Shown one piece after another: positions 53,329-62,081 of a stretch of 64,000 nt of DNA. Source of the stretch: Natronomonas gomsonensis (GTDB taxonomy: Archaea > Halobacteriota > Halobacteria > Halobacteriales > Haloarculaceae); assembly GCF_024300825.1 (NCBI RefSeq), contig NZ_CP101323.1, positions 1,116,001-1,180,000 of the forward strand. The letters are read 5' to 3'. The translations under genes and the position numbers were made by a program. Under the pieces are notes generated by a model. The model ran no database searches and had not been told where the DNA came from. It saw only the letters and a list, made by a program, of their open reading frames with translations. Every line of letters starts with the position of its first letter. The stretch's first letter is position 1.

Positions 53329-53670
53329 ATGGAATACGTTTACGCAGCACTCATCCTGCACGAGACCGGTGAAGAGATCAACGAAGACAACCTGACGGAC
53401 GTACTCGACGCAGCGGGCGTCGATGTCGAGGAATCCCGCGTCAAGGCGCTCGTCGCCGCGCTGGAGGACGTCGATGTCGAGGAGGCCATCGAGACGGCCG
53501 CGGCCGTTCCCGCCGGCGGTGCCGGTGGCGCCGCGGACGGTGCGGCGGAGGAGTCCGCCGACGAGGCCGAAGAGGAAGCCGAAGAGGAGGCCGACGAGGC
53601 CGAAGCGGAAGAAGAAGACGAAGGCGACGACGAGGACGGCGGCGAAGGCCTCGGCGAGCTGTTCGGCTAA
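53329..53670 (+). CDS. rpl12: Ribosomal protein L12 (P1-type)
   Basis: 113 residues. [54 protein letters not shown] is the dimerisation domain that docks on L10. An Ala/Gly hinge, a Glu/Ala-rich linker and the factor-binding end GEGLGELFG follow. It closes the L1-L10-L12 operon. The 87 bp after it hold no gene. Confidence 0.97.
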   Translation: MEYVYAALILHETGEEINEDNLTDVLDAAGVDVEESRVKALVAALEDVDVEEAIETAAAVPAGGAGGAADGAAEESADEAEEEAEEEADEAEAEEEDEGDDEDGGEGLGELFG

Positions 53671-53757
53671 CTTCGGAGACACCTTCTTCATTTATCGACC
53701 GCACAGCGGCAGCGACAGCCGAGGGTTTACCCGTGGAGACGCGGCCAACCCCCCGCG

Positions 53758-54981
53758 ATGGAACTACTCTTCGGCCCCCGTGAAACCGCCATCGCGCTCG
53801 GCTTCGTGTTGGGTGGGGTCGCGTTGGGAACCACGAGCGGTCTCGTTCCGGGCCTCCACGCCAACAACATGGCGCTCGTCCTCGCGGGCGTCGCCCCGTC
53901 GGTTCCGGGACCGCCGCTGTACGTCGGGATGGCGATGCTGTCGGCCGGCGTCGTCCACACGTTTCTCGACATCGTGCCCGCATTGGCCCTCGGTGTCCCC
54001 GACGCCGCGGTCGCCGTAACTGCACTCCCGGGACACCGACTCGTGTTGGAGGGGCGTGGTCACGAGGCGTTGCGGCTGTCGGCGCTCGGCAGCGGGACTG
54101 CAGTGACACTCGCGGCGCCGCTGGCGATTCCACTGACGAGAGCGATGACCGCTGTCTGGCCAACAGTACGCTCGAACCTCGTCGTCATCCTGCTCGGCGT
54201 GGTCGCGGTGTTGGTGCTCACCGAGCGCGGCATCCTCGCGAAAGGCGTCGCCGTGGTTTCGCTGACGGCGAGCGGCCTGCTCGGACTCGGGACGCTGGAA
54301 CTCTCCCCGGAGGCACCGCTGTCGGCGGGCGGCATGTTGGCGCCGCTGTTCGCCGGCCTGTTCGGGGCGCCAGTACTGCTCGATGCGCTCGACGGGGACG
54401 GCGTACCACCGCAGGACGACGCCGGCGTCGCGCTGTCGAAGGGGTCTGTCGCCGGACTGGCGGGCCTCGGAACGGTCTCCGGTGCGGTCGTGGGCTACGT
54501 TCCCGCGGTGTCGAGCGCTATCGCGTCGACGCTGTCGCTGCTCGCCGTTCCGGGCCGTCACGGTGCCCGCGGATTCGTCGTCACGACGTCAGGAGTCAAC
54601 ACGGCGAACTGCGTCTTCGCGCTGTTCGCGCTGGTCGCTCTCGGTGCACCACGAACGGGCGTCCTCGTGGCTGTCGAATCGGCCGGCGTGCCGCTGTCGC
54701 TTCCACACCTACTCGTCGCTGTGGGCGTCGCGGCAGCGGTCGGCTTCGTCGCCGTCCCGGTGGTGGGCGACCGGTACCTGTTGGCCGTCGGTCGAATGGA
54801 CCCGACGCGTCTCTCGGTGGCCGTGTTGGCCGGCCTCGGCGGACTCTCGTGGCTGTTCGCGGGCGGTGTCGGCGTGGCCGCCTACGTCGCCGCAACGATT
54901 GTCGGGTTGGTTCCCGCGCGATTCGGTGCCCGACGAGCGAACCTGATGGGCGTGCTCATCGGGCCGATAGTGGTCGGGTGA
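53758..54981 (+). CDS. TctA/DUF112-like membrane permease
   Basis: 407 residues with about ten membrane helices. The N-terminal GVALGTTSGLVPGLHANNMALVLAGV (about 20-45) and the repeated half GLGTVSGAVVGYVPAVSSAIAST (about 240-262) match the Gly-Pro loops of tripartite tricarboxylate transporter (TctA) permeases. No binding protein or small subunit gene is nearby, so it may act alone, as in some archaeal homologs. Substrate unknown; an organic acid is likely by family. Confidence 0.75.
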   Translation: MELLFGPRETAIALGFVLGGVALGTTSGLVPGLHANNMALVLAGVAPSVPGPPLYVGMAMLSAGVVHTFLDIVPALALGVPDAAVAVTALPGHRLVLEGRGHEALRLSALGSGTAVTLAAPLAIPLTRAMTAVWPTVRSNLVVILLGVVAVLVLTERGILAKGVAVVSLTASGLLGLGTLELSPEAPLSAGGMLAPLFAGLFGAPVLLDALDGDGVPPQDDAGVALSKGSVAGLAGLGTVSGAVVGYVPAVSSAIASTLSLLAVPGRHGARGFVVTTSGVNTANCVFALFALVALGAPRTGVLVAVESAGVPLSLPHLLVAVGVAAAVGFVAVPVVGDRYLLAVGRMDPTRLSVAVLAGLGGLSWLFAGGVGVAAYVAATIVGLVPARFGARRANLMGVLIGPIVVG

Positions 54982-54999
54982 AAAGAGCCGTCTCGGGAT

Positions 55000-55641
55000 T
55001 CAGGCCGGGTGCTGGACACCCTCCAAGAGGCGGTTGATTCGGTCGGTCTCGTCTATATCCTTCGGGTGGACGCCCAGTGCAACGACGAAATCGCTCTCGC
55101 TTGGGGCCTGTGCGATGTGAATGAAGACGTCGACGCTCTCGCCGTTCGTCTGTGCTTCGGCCTCGAACCGGGAGACGGTGACCGTCTCGCCGAGTAGGGA
55201 GCCGTCGCGTTCGTCGACGCTCTGGACGTTTTCGATGCCGTCGTACTGCTCTTGAAGCCGCAAAGCCAGTTCCTTGTTGTTCAAATCGTCGATGGGGTTG
55301 AATGCCCGTCCGGCGATTTCGACCTGTGGAGACGAGAGGACGGTGAACCGAGCGAGTTCTCCACTGAGACCGAGGCCGATATCGACAGACCGGGAGTACT
55401 CCGCGAGCATGTTCACGACGACGACGGTTCTGTCGACCTGCTCGAAGTTCCGCTCCAGTACGTCCTCTTTGATGGCTTGCTCTTCGTAGTCAGTATCCGA
55501 ACGAGCCTGTTGGGAGACCGTCGCCGTCTCCGCTTCGAACCGTGCCTCGTCACCAGTGATGAGGTCAGTACAGCCGCTCAAACCACCCACGAGCAGTGCC
55601 GAAGGAACGCCCGCGAGTACCGTGCGTCGTTTCATACCCAA
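55000..55641 (-). CDS. Lipoprotein of unknown function (DUF6517-like)
   Basis: 213 residues (an internal Met at 55635 is an alternative start). N-terminal MKRRTVLAGVPSALLVGGLSGC is a Tat-type lipobox signal. The mature part begins FEAETATVSQQARSDTDYEEQ and continues with a beta-rich domain. The pattern 'FEA..A.VS..A...T.Y' is one I associate with the haloarchaeal DUF6517 family (from memory). It is convergent with the permease gene. Confidence 0.75.
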   Translation of the reverse strand: MGMKRRTVLAGVPSALLVGGLSGCTDLITGDEARFEAETATVSQQARSDTDYEEQAIKEDVLERNFEQVDRTVVVVNMLAEYSRSVDIGLGLSGELARFTVLSSPQVEIAGRAFNPIDDLNNKELALRLQEQYDGIENVQSVDERDGSLLGETVTVSRFEAEAQTNGESVDVFIHIAQAPSESDFVVALGVHPKDIDETDRINRLLEGVQHPA

Positions 55642-55813
55642 CGTTAGTACGTTGACAACCTATAAGTGGCGTGGCCGTCGTGGCAACGTATTTCACGATA
55701 CGGGGTCTCATCACCCGTACACCATCAGATTCGACGTTCCGTAGGCCCACCAGCGCGAAGGTGACGACGAAAGCAAACCAAAGTTATGAACAAATAATGA
55801 GAAATTTCCGGGA

Positions 55814-55821
55814 ATTTATAT
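55814..55821 (+). promoter_or_regulatory. TATA box ahead of the leader ORF and PadR gene
   Basis: TTTATATA in an AT-rich stretch, about 27 nt before ATG 55844 and 52 nt before ATG 55870. By spacing, the transcript would begin at the short ORF, not at the regulator. The gap 55642-55843 holds nothing else. Confidence 0.55.
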
Positions 55822-55843
55822 ACTGTCATTGCTAGTGAAAGAT

Positions 55844-55873
55844 ATGCTTCGCATACCGGAGGTGGCCGCATGA
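55844..55873 (+). CDS. 9-codon leader ORF overlapping the PadR start
   Basis: ATG 55844 encodes MLRIPEVAA and stops at TGA 55871-55873, overlapping the PadR ATG (ATGA). A Shine-Dalgarno GGAGGTG at 55858-55864 lies inside it, 5 nt before the PadR ATG. This suggests leaderless initiation followed by re-initiation. Confidence 0.45.
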   Translation: MLRIPEVAA

Positions 55874-56355
55874 GTTCCCAACAGCGGTCCGAGAAGGAGT
55901 TACAGGACCTAGTCGGTAAACTGTCCAAAGACGGCGACGGCAACGGTACGGATGACCCTGCCGCCCGCACTGAACGGCTCGTGACCGACACGTCCGGGAC
56001 GCTCGCGCCCGAGGGCTGTCTAGATATCGACGACGGCCTCGTGAAACAGTCCCTGTCCCCGCTGCTCCTGTTGCTCGTCGGGCTTCGAACCGACGACGCC
56101 CACGGAAAGGGAATCATGGAGGACCTCAGCCGGTTTTTCGGTGCGGATTTGAGCCCTGGCACCGTCTACCCGGCGCTTCACGACCTCGACGAGAACGGCC
56201 TCCTCGAGATGCACGAACTCATCCAGACCAAAGAGTACCGCATCGACGACCGCGAAGCGGTCCGAGAGACGCTCGAAGACGCGATGCAACAGCATCTCGC
56301 GTTGGGATTCGTGTTCCAACAGGCGCTCGACGAACTCGACCGCGCGGACGAATAA
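55870..56355 (+). CDS. PadR-type winged-helix regulator with acidic N-terminal extension
   Basis: 161 residues. The first 55 residues are a hydrophilic extension (SSQQRSEKELQDLVGKLSKDGDGNGTDD). The PadR domain follows: LSPLLLLLVGLRTDDAHGKGIMEDLSRFFGADLSPGTVYPALHDLDENGLLEMHELIQTKEYRIDDREAVRETLEDA, with the 'G..Y..L..L...GL' recognition helix. The end is a dimerisation helix. Such proteins respond to ligands or control membrane genes; the target is unknown. Translation is probably coupled to the 9-codon ORF above. Confidence 0.85.
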   Translation: MSSQQRSEKELQDLVGKLSKDGDGNGTDDPAARTERLVTDTSGTLAPEGCLDIDDGLVKQSLSPLLLLLVGLRTDDAHGKGIMEDLSRFFGADLSPGTVYPALHDLDENGLLEMHELIQTKEYRIDDREAVRETLEDAMQQHLALGFVFQQALDELDRADE

Positions 56356-56443
56356 CCCCCAGCCCTCCTCCGGGTTTAGTGCGGAAACCGACTTCTGCTT
56401 TCGCGACGGTGTTGCGACGGTAGCGAGCCGAAGGTTCGGGAGT

Positions 56444-57925
56444 TCAGAGCCGATACGTCGGCCCGTCGTCGGTATCCTGTACCTCGACGCCGAGTGCTTC
56501 GAGGCCGTCGCGGAGTTCGTCGGCACGCTCGTAGTTCCCGGCCTCCCGTTCGGCCGCCCGTACGTCGAGAACGAGTTCGACGAGTTCGCCCGCCAGCGTC
56601 GCCTCACCGTCGCCGTCGCCGGTGAAATCGAAGCCGAACACGTCGCCGCCCAACTCCTCGAAGGTCTCGACGGTGCGACGGAGCGCGCGGTAGTCGTAGT
56701 CGTCGCGTTCGTCGAGATGTGCGTTGGCGGCGGAGGCGAGGTCGAACAGCGCCGCCAGCGCCTCCCGCGTGTTGAAGTCGTCGTTCATCGCCTCGGTGAA
56801 ATCCTCGCGGGTCGCCTCGACTGCGCCGCGGAGCTCGCTTTCGACCTTCGTGTGGGCGTCCGGCGAGTCGACGGCATCGACGACGCGTCTGTAGGCGTTT
56901 TCCAGTCGCTCCCAGCGTTCGATGGCTTCCTCGATGGCGTCGTCGCTGTAGGTCTGTGTGGAGTTGTACGACGCCGACACGAAGAACATCCGCAGGGCGT
57001 TCGTCCCGAAGCGGTCGACGGCCTCCGAGACGGGAATGAAGTTGCCGAGACTGGAGGACATCTTCTCGTCGCCCATCTGGAAGAGGTCGGCGTGTAGCCA
57101 GTACTTCGCGAACTGCTCGCCGGTGGCGGCCTCGCTTTGGGCGATTTCGTTTTCGTGGTGCGGGAAGACGAGGTCTCGGCCGCCCATGTGGATGTCGATT
57201 GAGCTGTCGAGATGCGTCATCGACATCGCCGAACACTCGATGTGCCAACCGGGGCGACCCTCGCCCCACGGCGACTCCCAGGTCTCGCCGGCCGGCGAGT
57301 CGACGGCGTAGGTGCGGTCGTCGTGGCGGTGTTCCGCGACGGCTGACTCGCTGACGCCGTCGGCCTTCCACAGCGCGAAGTCCGCCGGATGTCGTTTCTC
57401 CGAGCGCTCTTCCTCGACGCCCTGTGCCTCGACGTCCTCGAGTCGCTGATTCGAGAGCTTGCCGTAGTCGGGGAACTCGGTCACGTCGAAGTACACCGAG
57501 CCGTTGGACTCGTAGGCGTAGCCCCTCCCGACGAGCGTTTCGATGAGGTCGATGATGTCGGGGACGTGTTCGGAGACCCGTGGATACACCTCAGCGCGTT
57601 TGAGGTTCAGCGCACGCATATCCGAGAGCAACTGGTCGACGAACCGTTCGGCGACTGCCCCTTCGCTGTCACCGAGGTCGTCCTCGCCAATTCGGGCGAC
57701 GATTTTCTCGTTTACGTCGGTGATGTTCTCGACGTGGCGGACGCCGTAGCCGAGGTGTTCGAGCCAACGGTGAATCACGTCGACGTGGGTCCACGTGCGT
57801 GCGTGTCCGAGGTGGGCCGCATCCGAGACGGTCAGTCCACAGTAGTACAGCAGTACGTCGTCGGGGTCGGCCGGCTCGAACGGTTCGCGCTCACCGGAGA
57901 GCGTGTTCAGCACGCGAAGAGTCAT
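56444..57925 (-). CDS. cysS: Cysteinyl-tRNA synthetase
   Basis: 493 residues, class I synthetase. The HIGH-type motif is HLGH in YYCGLTVSDAAHLGHARTWTHVD (about 27-49), with the zinc ligands CysS uses: Cys in YYCG, WHIECSAMS, and the HHENE segment (about 233-247). KMSSSLGN (about 270-277) is the KMSKS-type loop. The C-terminal anticodon-binding helical part ends EALGVEVQDTDDGPTYRL. It charges tRNA-Cys. Unlinked to its neighbours. Confidence 0.97.
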   Translation of the reverse strand: MTLRVLNTLSGEREPFEPADPDDVLLYYCGLTVSDAAHLGHARTWTHVDVIHRWLEHLGYGVRHVENITDVNEKIVARIGEDDLGDSEGAVAERFVDQLLSDMRALNLKRAEVYPRVSEHVPDIIDLIETLVGRGYAYESNGSVYFDVTEFPDYGKLSNQRLEDVEAQGVEEERSEKRHPADFALWKADGVSESAVAEHRHDDRTYAVDSPAGETWESPWGEGRPGWHIECSAMSMTHLDSSIDIHMGGRDLVFPHHENEIAQSEAATGEQFAKYWLHADLFQMGDEKMSSSLGNFIPVSEAVDRFGTNALRMFFVSASYNSTQTYSDDAIEEAIERWERLENAYRRVVDAVDSPDAHTKVESELRGAVEATREDFTEAMNDDFNTREALAALFDLASAANAHLDERDDYDYRALRRTVETFEELGGDVFGFDFTGDGDGEATLAGELVELVLDVRAAEREAGNYERADELRDGLEALGVEVQDTDDGPTYRL

Positions 57926-57963
57926 TGTCGGAGGGAACTCCCCGGGTCGGTTTCAATCCGTCG

Positions 57964-58431
57964 CTATACCGCGTCCTCGACGGCCCGGACGGCGTTGGCG
58001 CCGTCCCGGCGGCCAACCACGACGGCGAGCGTTCCATCCGCGCCGGCGGCCGCCTCGACGCCGACTTCGGCGGTCCGGAGCCGTCCGAGTACGTCGGCGA
58101 GGGCCTCGGCATCGACATCACCCGATGCGACAACGGCGGTGCTGTCGCCGCCGTCCGCAGCGAAGGCGGTGTCGCCGACGACGAGCAGTGCCTCGCTGTC
58201 GCCGTCGACGGGACCAACGCCCGACTTCATCGAGACGCTGGCGCGGCGGTTCGGGGGTTCGTACTCCGCTCGCTCCTCGGCGTACCGTCGGAGCGCGGCG
58301 GTGACGGCCTCGACGTCGCCCACATCGAGGAACCGAGCGGCGGCGGTGTAGTTGACGACGCCGGCCCGGAGGGCGGTCTCCAGAAAGGGGTGTTCGCGGA
58401 CGGCCTCGCGGGTGTCGGCAGCGACGGTCAT
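57964..58431 (-). CDS. Conserved haloarchaeal protein, unknown function
   Basis: 155 residues from ATG 58431; the longer frame is not protein-like. The first 80 residues read REHPFLETALRAGVVNYTAAARFLDVGDVEAVTAALRRYAEERAEYEP, a helix-rich wHTH-like region found in small haloarchaeal regulators. The remainder is an alpha/beta region with ALLVVGDTAFA and GTLAVVVGRRDGANAVRAVEDAV, an ACT-like pattern. A ligand-responsive regulator is plausible. It is divergent from cbiX. Confidence 0.65.
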   Translation of the reverse strand: MTVAADTREAVREHPFLETALRAGVVNYTAAARFLDVGDVEAVTAALRRYAEERAEYEPPNRRASVSMKSGVGPVDGDSEALLVVGDTAFAADGGDSTAVVASGDVDAEALADVLGRLRTAEVGVEAAAGADGTLAVVVGRRDGANAVRAVEDAV

Positions 58432-58537
58432 GTCGGTCGCACTCGGCGCGTCGACAAACCGATGTCGGTCCCGAAATCGACCGTCGCGACCTTCGGGTTG
58501 CGAAGCCCCTAAGAGCGCGCTGGCCGTTCCTTCGGGT

Positions 58538-59425
58538 ATGCAAGCGCTCGTCATCGTCGCCCACGGGTCGCATCTGAACCCGGACGCGAGTACGCCCACC
58601 TACGAGCACGCCGACACCGTGCGTGCGGCCGGCGTCTTCGACGAGGTCCGGACCGCCTTCTGGAAGGAGGAGCCGTCGTTCCGCGAGGTGCTTCGGACCC
58701 TCGAAAGCGAGGAAGTGTACGTCGTCCCGCTTTTCATCTCGGAGGGATACTTCACCGAGCAGGTCATCCCGCGAGAACTCCGCCTCGACGGCTGGGACGT
58801 AGCCGAGTGGGACTCCGACGGCACGAGTGCGACTCACAGCACGTTAGAGGCCGGCGACGTGGAGAAGACGGTCCACTACTGCGGTCCCGTCGGTACCCAC
58901 GACGCGATGAGCGACGTTATCGTCCGCAGAGCCGAGACAGTGACCGACGACCCCGACGTGGGAGAGGGGTTCGGACTGGCCGTCGTCGGCCACGGCACCG
59001 AGCGCAACGAGAACTCCGCGAAGGCAATCGAGTACCACGCCGAGCGCATCGGCGAGATGGGACGCTTCGACGAGGTGAAGGCGCTGTTCATGGACGAGGA
59101 CCCCGAAATCGACGACGTGACCGACTTCTTCGAGAGCGACGACATCGTCGTCGTCCCGCTGTTCGTCGCCGACGGCTATCACACCCAAGAGGACATCCCC
59201 GAGGACATGGGCCTGACCGACGACTACCGGACGGGCTGGGAGACACCCGCCGAAGTCGATGGCCACCGCATCTGGTACGCCGGCGCCGTCGGAACCGAGG
59301 CGCTGACCGCCGACGTCATCATCGAACGGGCCGCCGACGCCGGCGCCGACGTTGGAAACGCAATCGAGGAAATCCGACGCCGGACCCGCGTGGCGGGTGC
59401 CGACGGCGCGAGCGTGGGGGACTGA
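58538..59425 (+). CDS. cbiX: Sirohydrochlorin cobaltochelatase-like protein (CbiX, two repeats)
   Basis: 295 residues from ATG 58538. The first repeat starts LVIVAHGSHLNPDASTPTYEHADTVRAAG (with the catalytic His of VAHGS) and the second LAVVVGHGTERNENSAKAIEYHAERIG; VYVVPLFISEGYFTEQVIP and IVVVPLFVADGYHTQEDIP are the matching metal-site segments. It is a long CbiX, with two half-domains in one chain, expected to insert cobalt into sirohydrochlorin for cobalamin synthesis. It is followed 1 bp after its stop by the DR2241-like gene. It fits the BtuFCD transporter at 0.7-4 kb, both serving corrinoid supply. Confidence 0.88.
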   Translation: MQALVIVAHGSHLNPDASTPTYEHADTVRAAGVFDEVRTAFWKEEPSFREVLRTLESEEVYVVPLFISEGYFTEQVIPRELRLDGWDVAEWDSDGTSATHSTLEAGDVEKTVHYCGPVGTHDAMSDVIVRRAETVTDDPDVGEGFGLAVVGHGTERNENSAKAIEYHAERIGEMGRFDEVKALFMDEDPEIDDVTDFFESDDIVVVPLFVADGYHTQEDIPEDMGLTDDYRTGWETPAEVDGHRIWYAGAVGTEALTADVIIERAADAGADVGNAIEEIRRRTRVAGADGASVGD

Positions 59426-59426
59426 C

Positions 59427-60518
59427 GTGAACGACACACAACTCGACGCCCTGGTGGCGGCCGCCGCCGAGGGCGTCGACTGCGATGGCCTCCGCGTCAC
59501 CGCCGACGGCGACGCCTACACCTTCGCGCTTCCGGAGGAAACCCACGAGGGACTCGACGAGTCGGAACTCCGCGAGCGCGCCACCGAGAACCCGTGGTTC
59601 GTCTCGAACTGGCACTACTGGACCGAGCGCGACCGGCCCGATGCGGAGACGGCGTACCTCCGGTGGCTCGAAGGCGCCGACGACCGGCCGGTGCCCGAAC
59701 GGTACGAGGCACTCGCCGACGGCGGCATCGAGGCGTCGTGGGGAGAGCTCGCCATCGAAATCGGACTCGGCGACGACGGCGACCGGACCTACACGCTTTG
59801 CCACGAAGACGACGCCAACGCCGACACCGCGGCCCTCGATGTCCACACCGACCCGCTGGAAGCGCGCGAACTCGTCAAACACGACGACAGGGGACGGTAC
59901 CGGCCGCTGAAGACCGCCCCGACGCTCCCGACCGGGTGGGCGTTTCTCGACCTCGACGGTCGGGCGTTGGCCCGAACGGTCGACATCGTCTACCCCGCGA
60001 CGGTCGCCAACTGGCATCTCGAACGGCAGGGCGACCTCGATATCTCGAACTGGACGGAGACGATGGAGCGACAGACGGGCATCTACGGCGTCATCGAGAC
60101 GTGGGACCGAGGCGAGGGTCACGAACACGTCAACTGGGTCGCGGAGGCCTGCTGTGCCGATTCGCAGTGTCTCAAACGCCGCGAATGGGAGTACGACGAC
60201 GACACCGACCTCGATGTCGACGGCGGCGACGGCGCCTTCCCCTGTCGGGAACCCTGTTCGCTCGTCATCGCGGCGGCCCGTCAGTGGACGAAACTGGAAG
60301 GCGAACAGCCGAAAACATACGAGTTCGAATTGACGCCCTCCGAGAAGGAGCAAATCGAGGACATCATCGACGCCGTCGCCGACGGCGAGGCCGACGACAT
60401 CCGCGAGGCCGACGTGTACGAGGGCGCCAACCGCTATCGGACGCGGTTCCTCAGAGCCAAACGGTTCGACGAGGAGGGCAATCTCTGTGGCGTCCCGACT
60501 GACGACGAGGAGAACTAA
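59427..60518 (+). CDS. DR2241-like protein (four-Cys, probable metal or Fe-S site)
   Basis: 363 residues from GTG 59427, one base after the cbiX stop. The N-terminal part is an acidic alpha/beta region (LVAAAAEGVDCDGLRVTADGDAYTFALPEETHEGL). Near residues 236-275 are EACCADSQCLKRREWE and FPCREPCSLVIAA, a four- to five-Cys cluster that could hold an Fe-S cluster. DR2241-type proteins often follow cbiX, so a role in cobalt insertion or handling is likely, but the reaction is not known. Confidence 0.8.
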   Translation: MNDTQLDALVAAAAEGVDCDGLRVTADGDAYTFALPEETHEGLDESELRERATENPWFVSNWHYWTERDRPDAETAYLRWLEGADDRPVPERYEALADGGIEASWGELAIEIGLGDDGDRTYTLCHEDDANADTAALDVHTDPLEARELVKHDDRGRYRPLKTAPTLPTGWAFLDLDGRALARTVDIVYPATVANWHLERQGDLDISNWTETMERQTGIYGVIETWDRGEGHEHVNWVAEACCADSQCLKRREWEYDDDTDLDVDGGDGAFPCREPCSLVIAAARQWTKLEGEQPKTYEFELTPSEKEQIEDIIDAVADGEADDIREADVYEGANRYRTRFLRAKRFDEEGNLCGVPTDDEEN

Positions 60519-61087
60519 CCGAGGAGGTAGTACGCCGCGACCGCGCATAGCCCGCCCGCGAGGACGGCGAAGCCGCCCATCACGAAGTTGATTCCGTCGG
60601 CCGTAATCAGCGCACCGACAGCCAACAGCAGCGCGATTGCCGCGAGGACGACGACCGGCAGCGCCCGGATATTCGTCGACGGCGTCGACGAGTCGTCAGT
60701 CTGCTGGGGTTTCGAGAGGTCCGGGTCGATTTCGACCGGCTCTTTCTCCGGCGTCCGGTCGAACGTCACGTCGACGTAGTGGGTTTCGCCGCCATGGGCG
60801 GTGACGACCTTCAGTTTTCCACGGATGCTCTCGCGTGGCCACTCCGGTCGCGGCCGAACCTCGATTTGGACGCCGCGGGCCTCGTCGGATTCGACGTAGT
60901 GGTTCGACGCCTCGATGCGTGCGATTTCCGAGAGCGTATCGTCGAGATGGAGGTGGACGTGGGAGGCCTCACCGTGGTTCCGCAGTTCGACGACGAACGG
61001 CCCGTCGGCTTCGAACGTCGTCGGCGCGTCCAGCGTGTGGAGGCCCGACCGATTGATGTCGACGCCGAGCGTTCGAGTCACGGGCAT
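60515..61087 (-). CDS. Membrane-anchored protein with beta-sandwich domain
   Basis: 190 residues. Residues about 1-125 form a beta-rich domain (GPFVVELRNHGEASHVHLHLDDTLSEIARIEASNHYVES), similar to CARDB-like sandwiches. Two membrane helices follow (about 145-166 and 170-188). It overlaps by 4 bases the stop of the DR2241-like gene, which is on the other strand. Short haloarchaeal proteins of this type are conserved, but I cannot name the family with confidence. Confidence 0.65.
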   Translation of the reverse strand: MPVTRTLGVDINRSGLHTLDAPTTFEADGPFVVELRNHGEASHVHLHLDDTLSEIARIEASNHYVESDEARGVQIEVRPRPEWPRESIRGKLKVVTAHGGETHYVDVTFDRTPEKEPVEIDPDLSKPQQTDDSSTPSTNIRALPVVVLAAIALLLAVGALITADGINFVMGGFAVLAGGLCAVAAYYLLG

Positions 61088-61137
61088 GGGGTCGGCCGGT
61101 GAGGTTAAAAATACTCGCCTCCCACTTTTGTGACCAC

Positions 61138-61310
61138 TTTTTGCACGCTCGGCGCTGCTTCGCCGCGCCTCACGGCAAAAACGTGGGGGAAATATGCGCG
61201 CACTCTTCCTGTCGCGCGCCTTCGGCGCGCGGTAGTCATCGTGCGCTACGGCGACTCGACGGCTTCGCCGTCTCGTCGCCGCGAACCGCGCTCGCTACGC
61301 TCGCGCGGAC
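61138..61310. repeat. Cluster of GC-rich palindromes in a gene-free stretch
   Basis: The gap 61088-61367 (280 bp) has no gene. It holds TTTTTGC (61138-61144)/GCAAAAA (61175-61181) as an outer inverted pair; the stem GCGCGCC-TTC-GGCGCGC (61214-61230); and a 31-nt hairpin with GGCGAC and GACGGC arms, a TTC loop and symmetric TC bulges (61250-61280). This resembles interspersed intergenic repeats I have seen in haloarchaea; a genome search would show whether it is a family. Confidence 0.5.
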
Positions 61311-61367
61311 AGTAAACCATCACTTCGGCTGATAACACGTCGAAGAACGACGGCTCGAAAAAGAGAC

Positions 61368-61562
61368 CTACGCGGCCGCTTCGTCCCGCATGTCCGGCGG
61401 CAACAGGTTCGGGATGCCATCCTCGATGGGGTACTCCTCGCCGCATTCGGTACAGACGAGTCGACCCTCCAGAATCTCGTCGTCGTTCTCGCGGATGACC
61501 TCCAGTTCGAGGTCGCTCTTGTCCAGCGGACAGCACAGGATGTCCATCAGCGACTCCTTCAT
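61368..61562 (-). CDS. Trm112-type methyltransferase activator
   Basis: 64 residues from ATG 61562: MKESLMDILCCPLDKSDLEL, then a second zinc pair in GRLVCTECGEEYPIEDGIPNLLPPDMR. The 'L.CP..K..L' and 'C..C...YPI..GIP.LLP' pattern is Trm112, the common partner that activates tRNA, ribosome and release-factor methyltransferases. The gene is alone next to the palindrome cluster. Confidence 0.9.
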   Translation of the reverse strand: MKESLMDILCCPLDKSDLELEVIRENDDEILEGRLVCTECGEEYPIEDGIPNLLPPDMRDEAAA

Positions 61563-61648
61563 GAACGGACCTGCGTGGGGACCGGCCAAAAGTATGGCGG
61601 GTCCGGGCCGTCCGCGGGGGTTTTGCCTCCGGCCGTCGAAACGCGCTC

Positions 61649-62074
61649 ATGGCCGACGGCACCTACACCCTCCTCGTCGAACTCTCCGAGGCCGCGACCA
61701 TCGAGGTCGGCGCCCTCGGCGAACACCGCTTTCCGTCCGGGTGGTACGCCTACACCGGCAGCGCACTCGGGTCGGGCGGGTTCTCGCGGGTCGACCGCCA
61801 CTACGAACTCGCCGCCGGGGAGCGGGAGACACGCCACTGGCACATCGATTATTTGCTCGGCCACGAAGCGGCGACGCTTCGGGGCGACGTTCGAACCGTC
61901 GATGCGGACGTAGAGTGTGCCGTCGCCGAGCGTCTGCCCGACGGCCCCCTCGAAGGGTTCGGAGCGTCGGACTGTGACTGTTCGAGTCACCTCGCCTACG
62001 GTGCCGACGGTGCCGACGGTGGCGAGTTACAACGGACGGTTGCCAGCGCACATCGTGCTGTATCGGAGGACTGA
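61649..62074 (+). CDS. DUF123 protein (GIY-YIG-like fold)
   Basis: 141 residues. GTYTLLVELSEAATIEVGALGEHRFPSGWYAYTGSALG (about 4-41) carries the 'G.Y.L...........G......G.Y.Y.GSA.G' signature, followed by RVDRHYELAAGERETRHWHIDYLL (about 46-70). The family has the GIY-YIG fold but lacks a complete nuclease active site in many members; its function is unknown. C-terminal CDCSSHL adds a Cys pair that may bind metal. Confidence 0.85.
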   Translation: MADGTYTLLVELSEAATIEVGALGEHRFPSGWYAYTGSALGSGGFSRVDRHYELAAGERETRHWHIDYLLGHEAATLRGDVRTVDADVECAVAERLPDGPLEGFGASDCDCSSHLAYGADGADGGELQRTVASAHRAVSED

Positions 62075-62081
62075 ACGCGAG

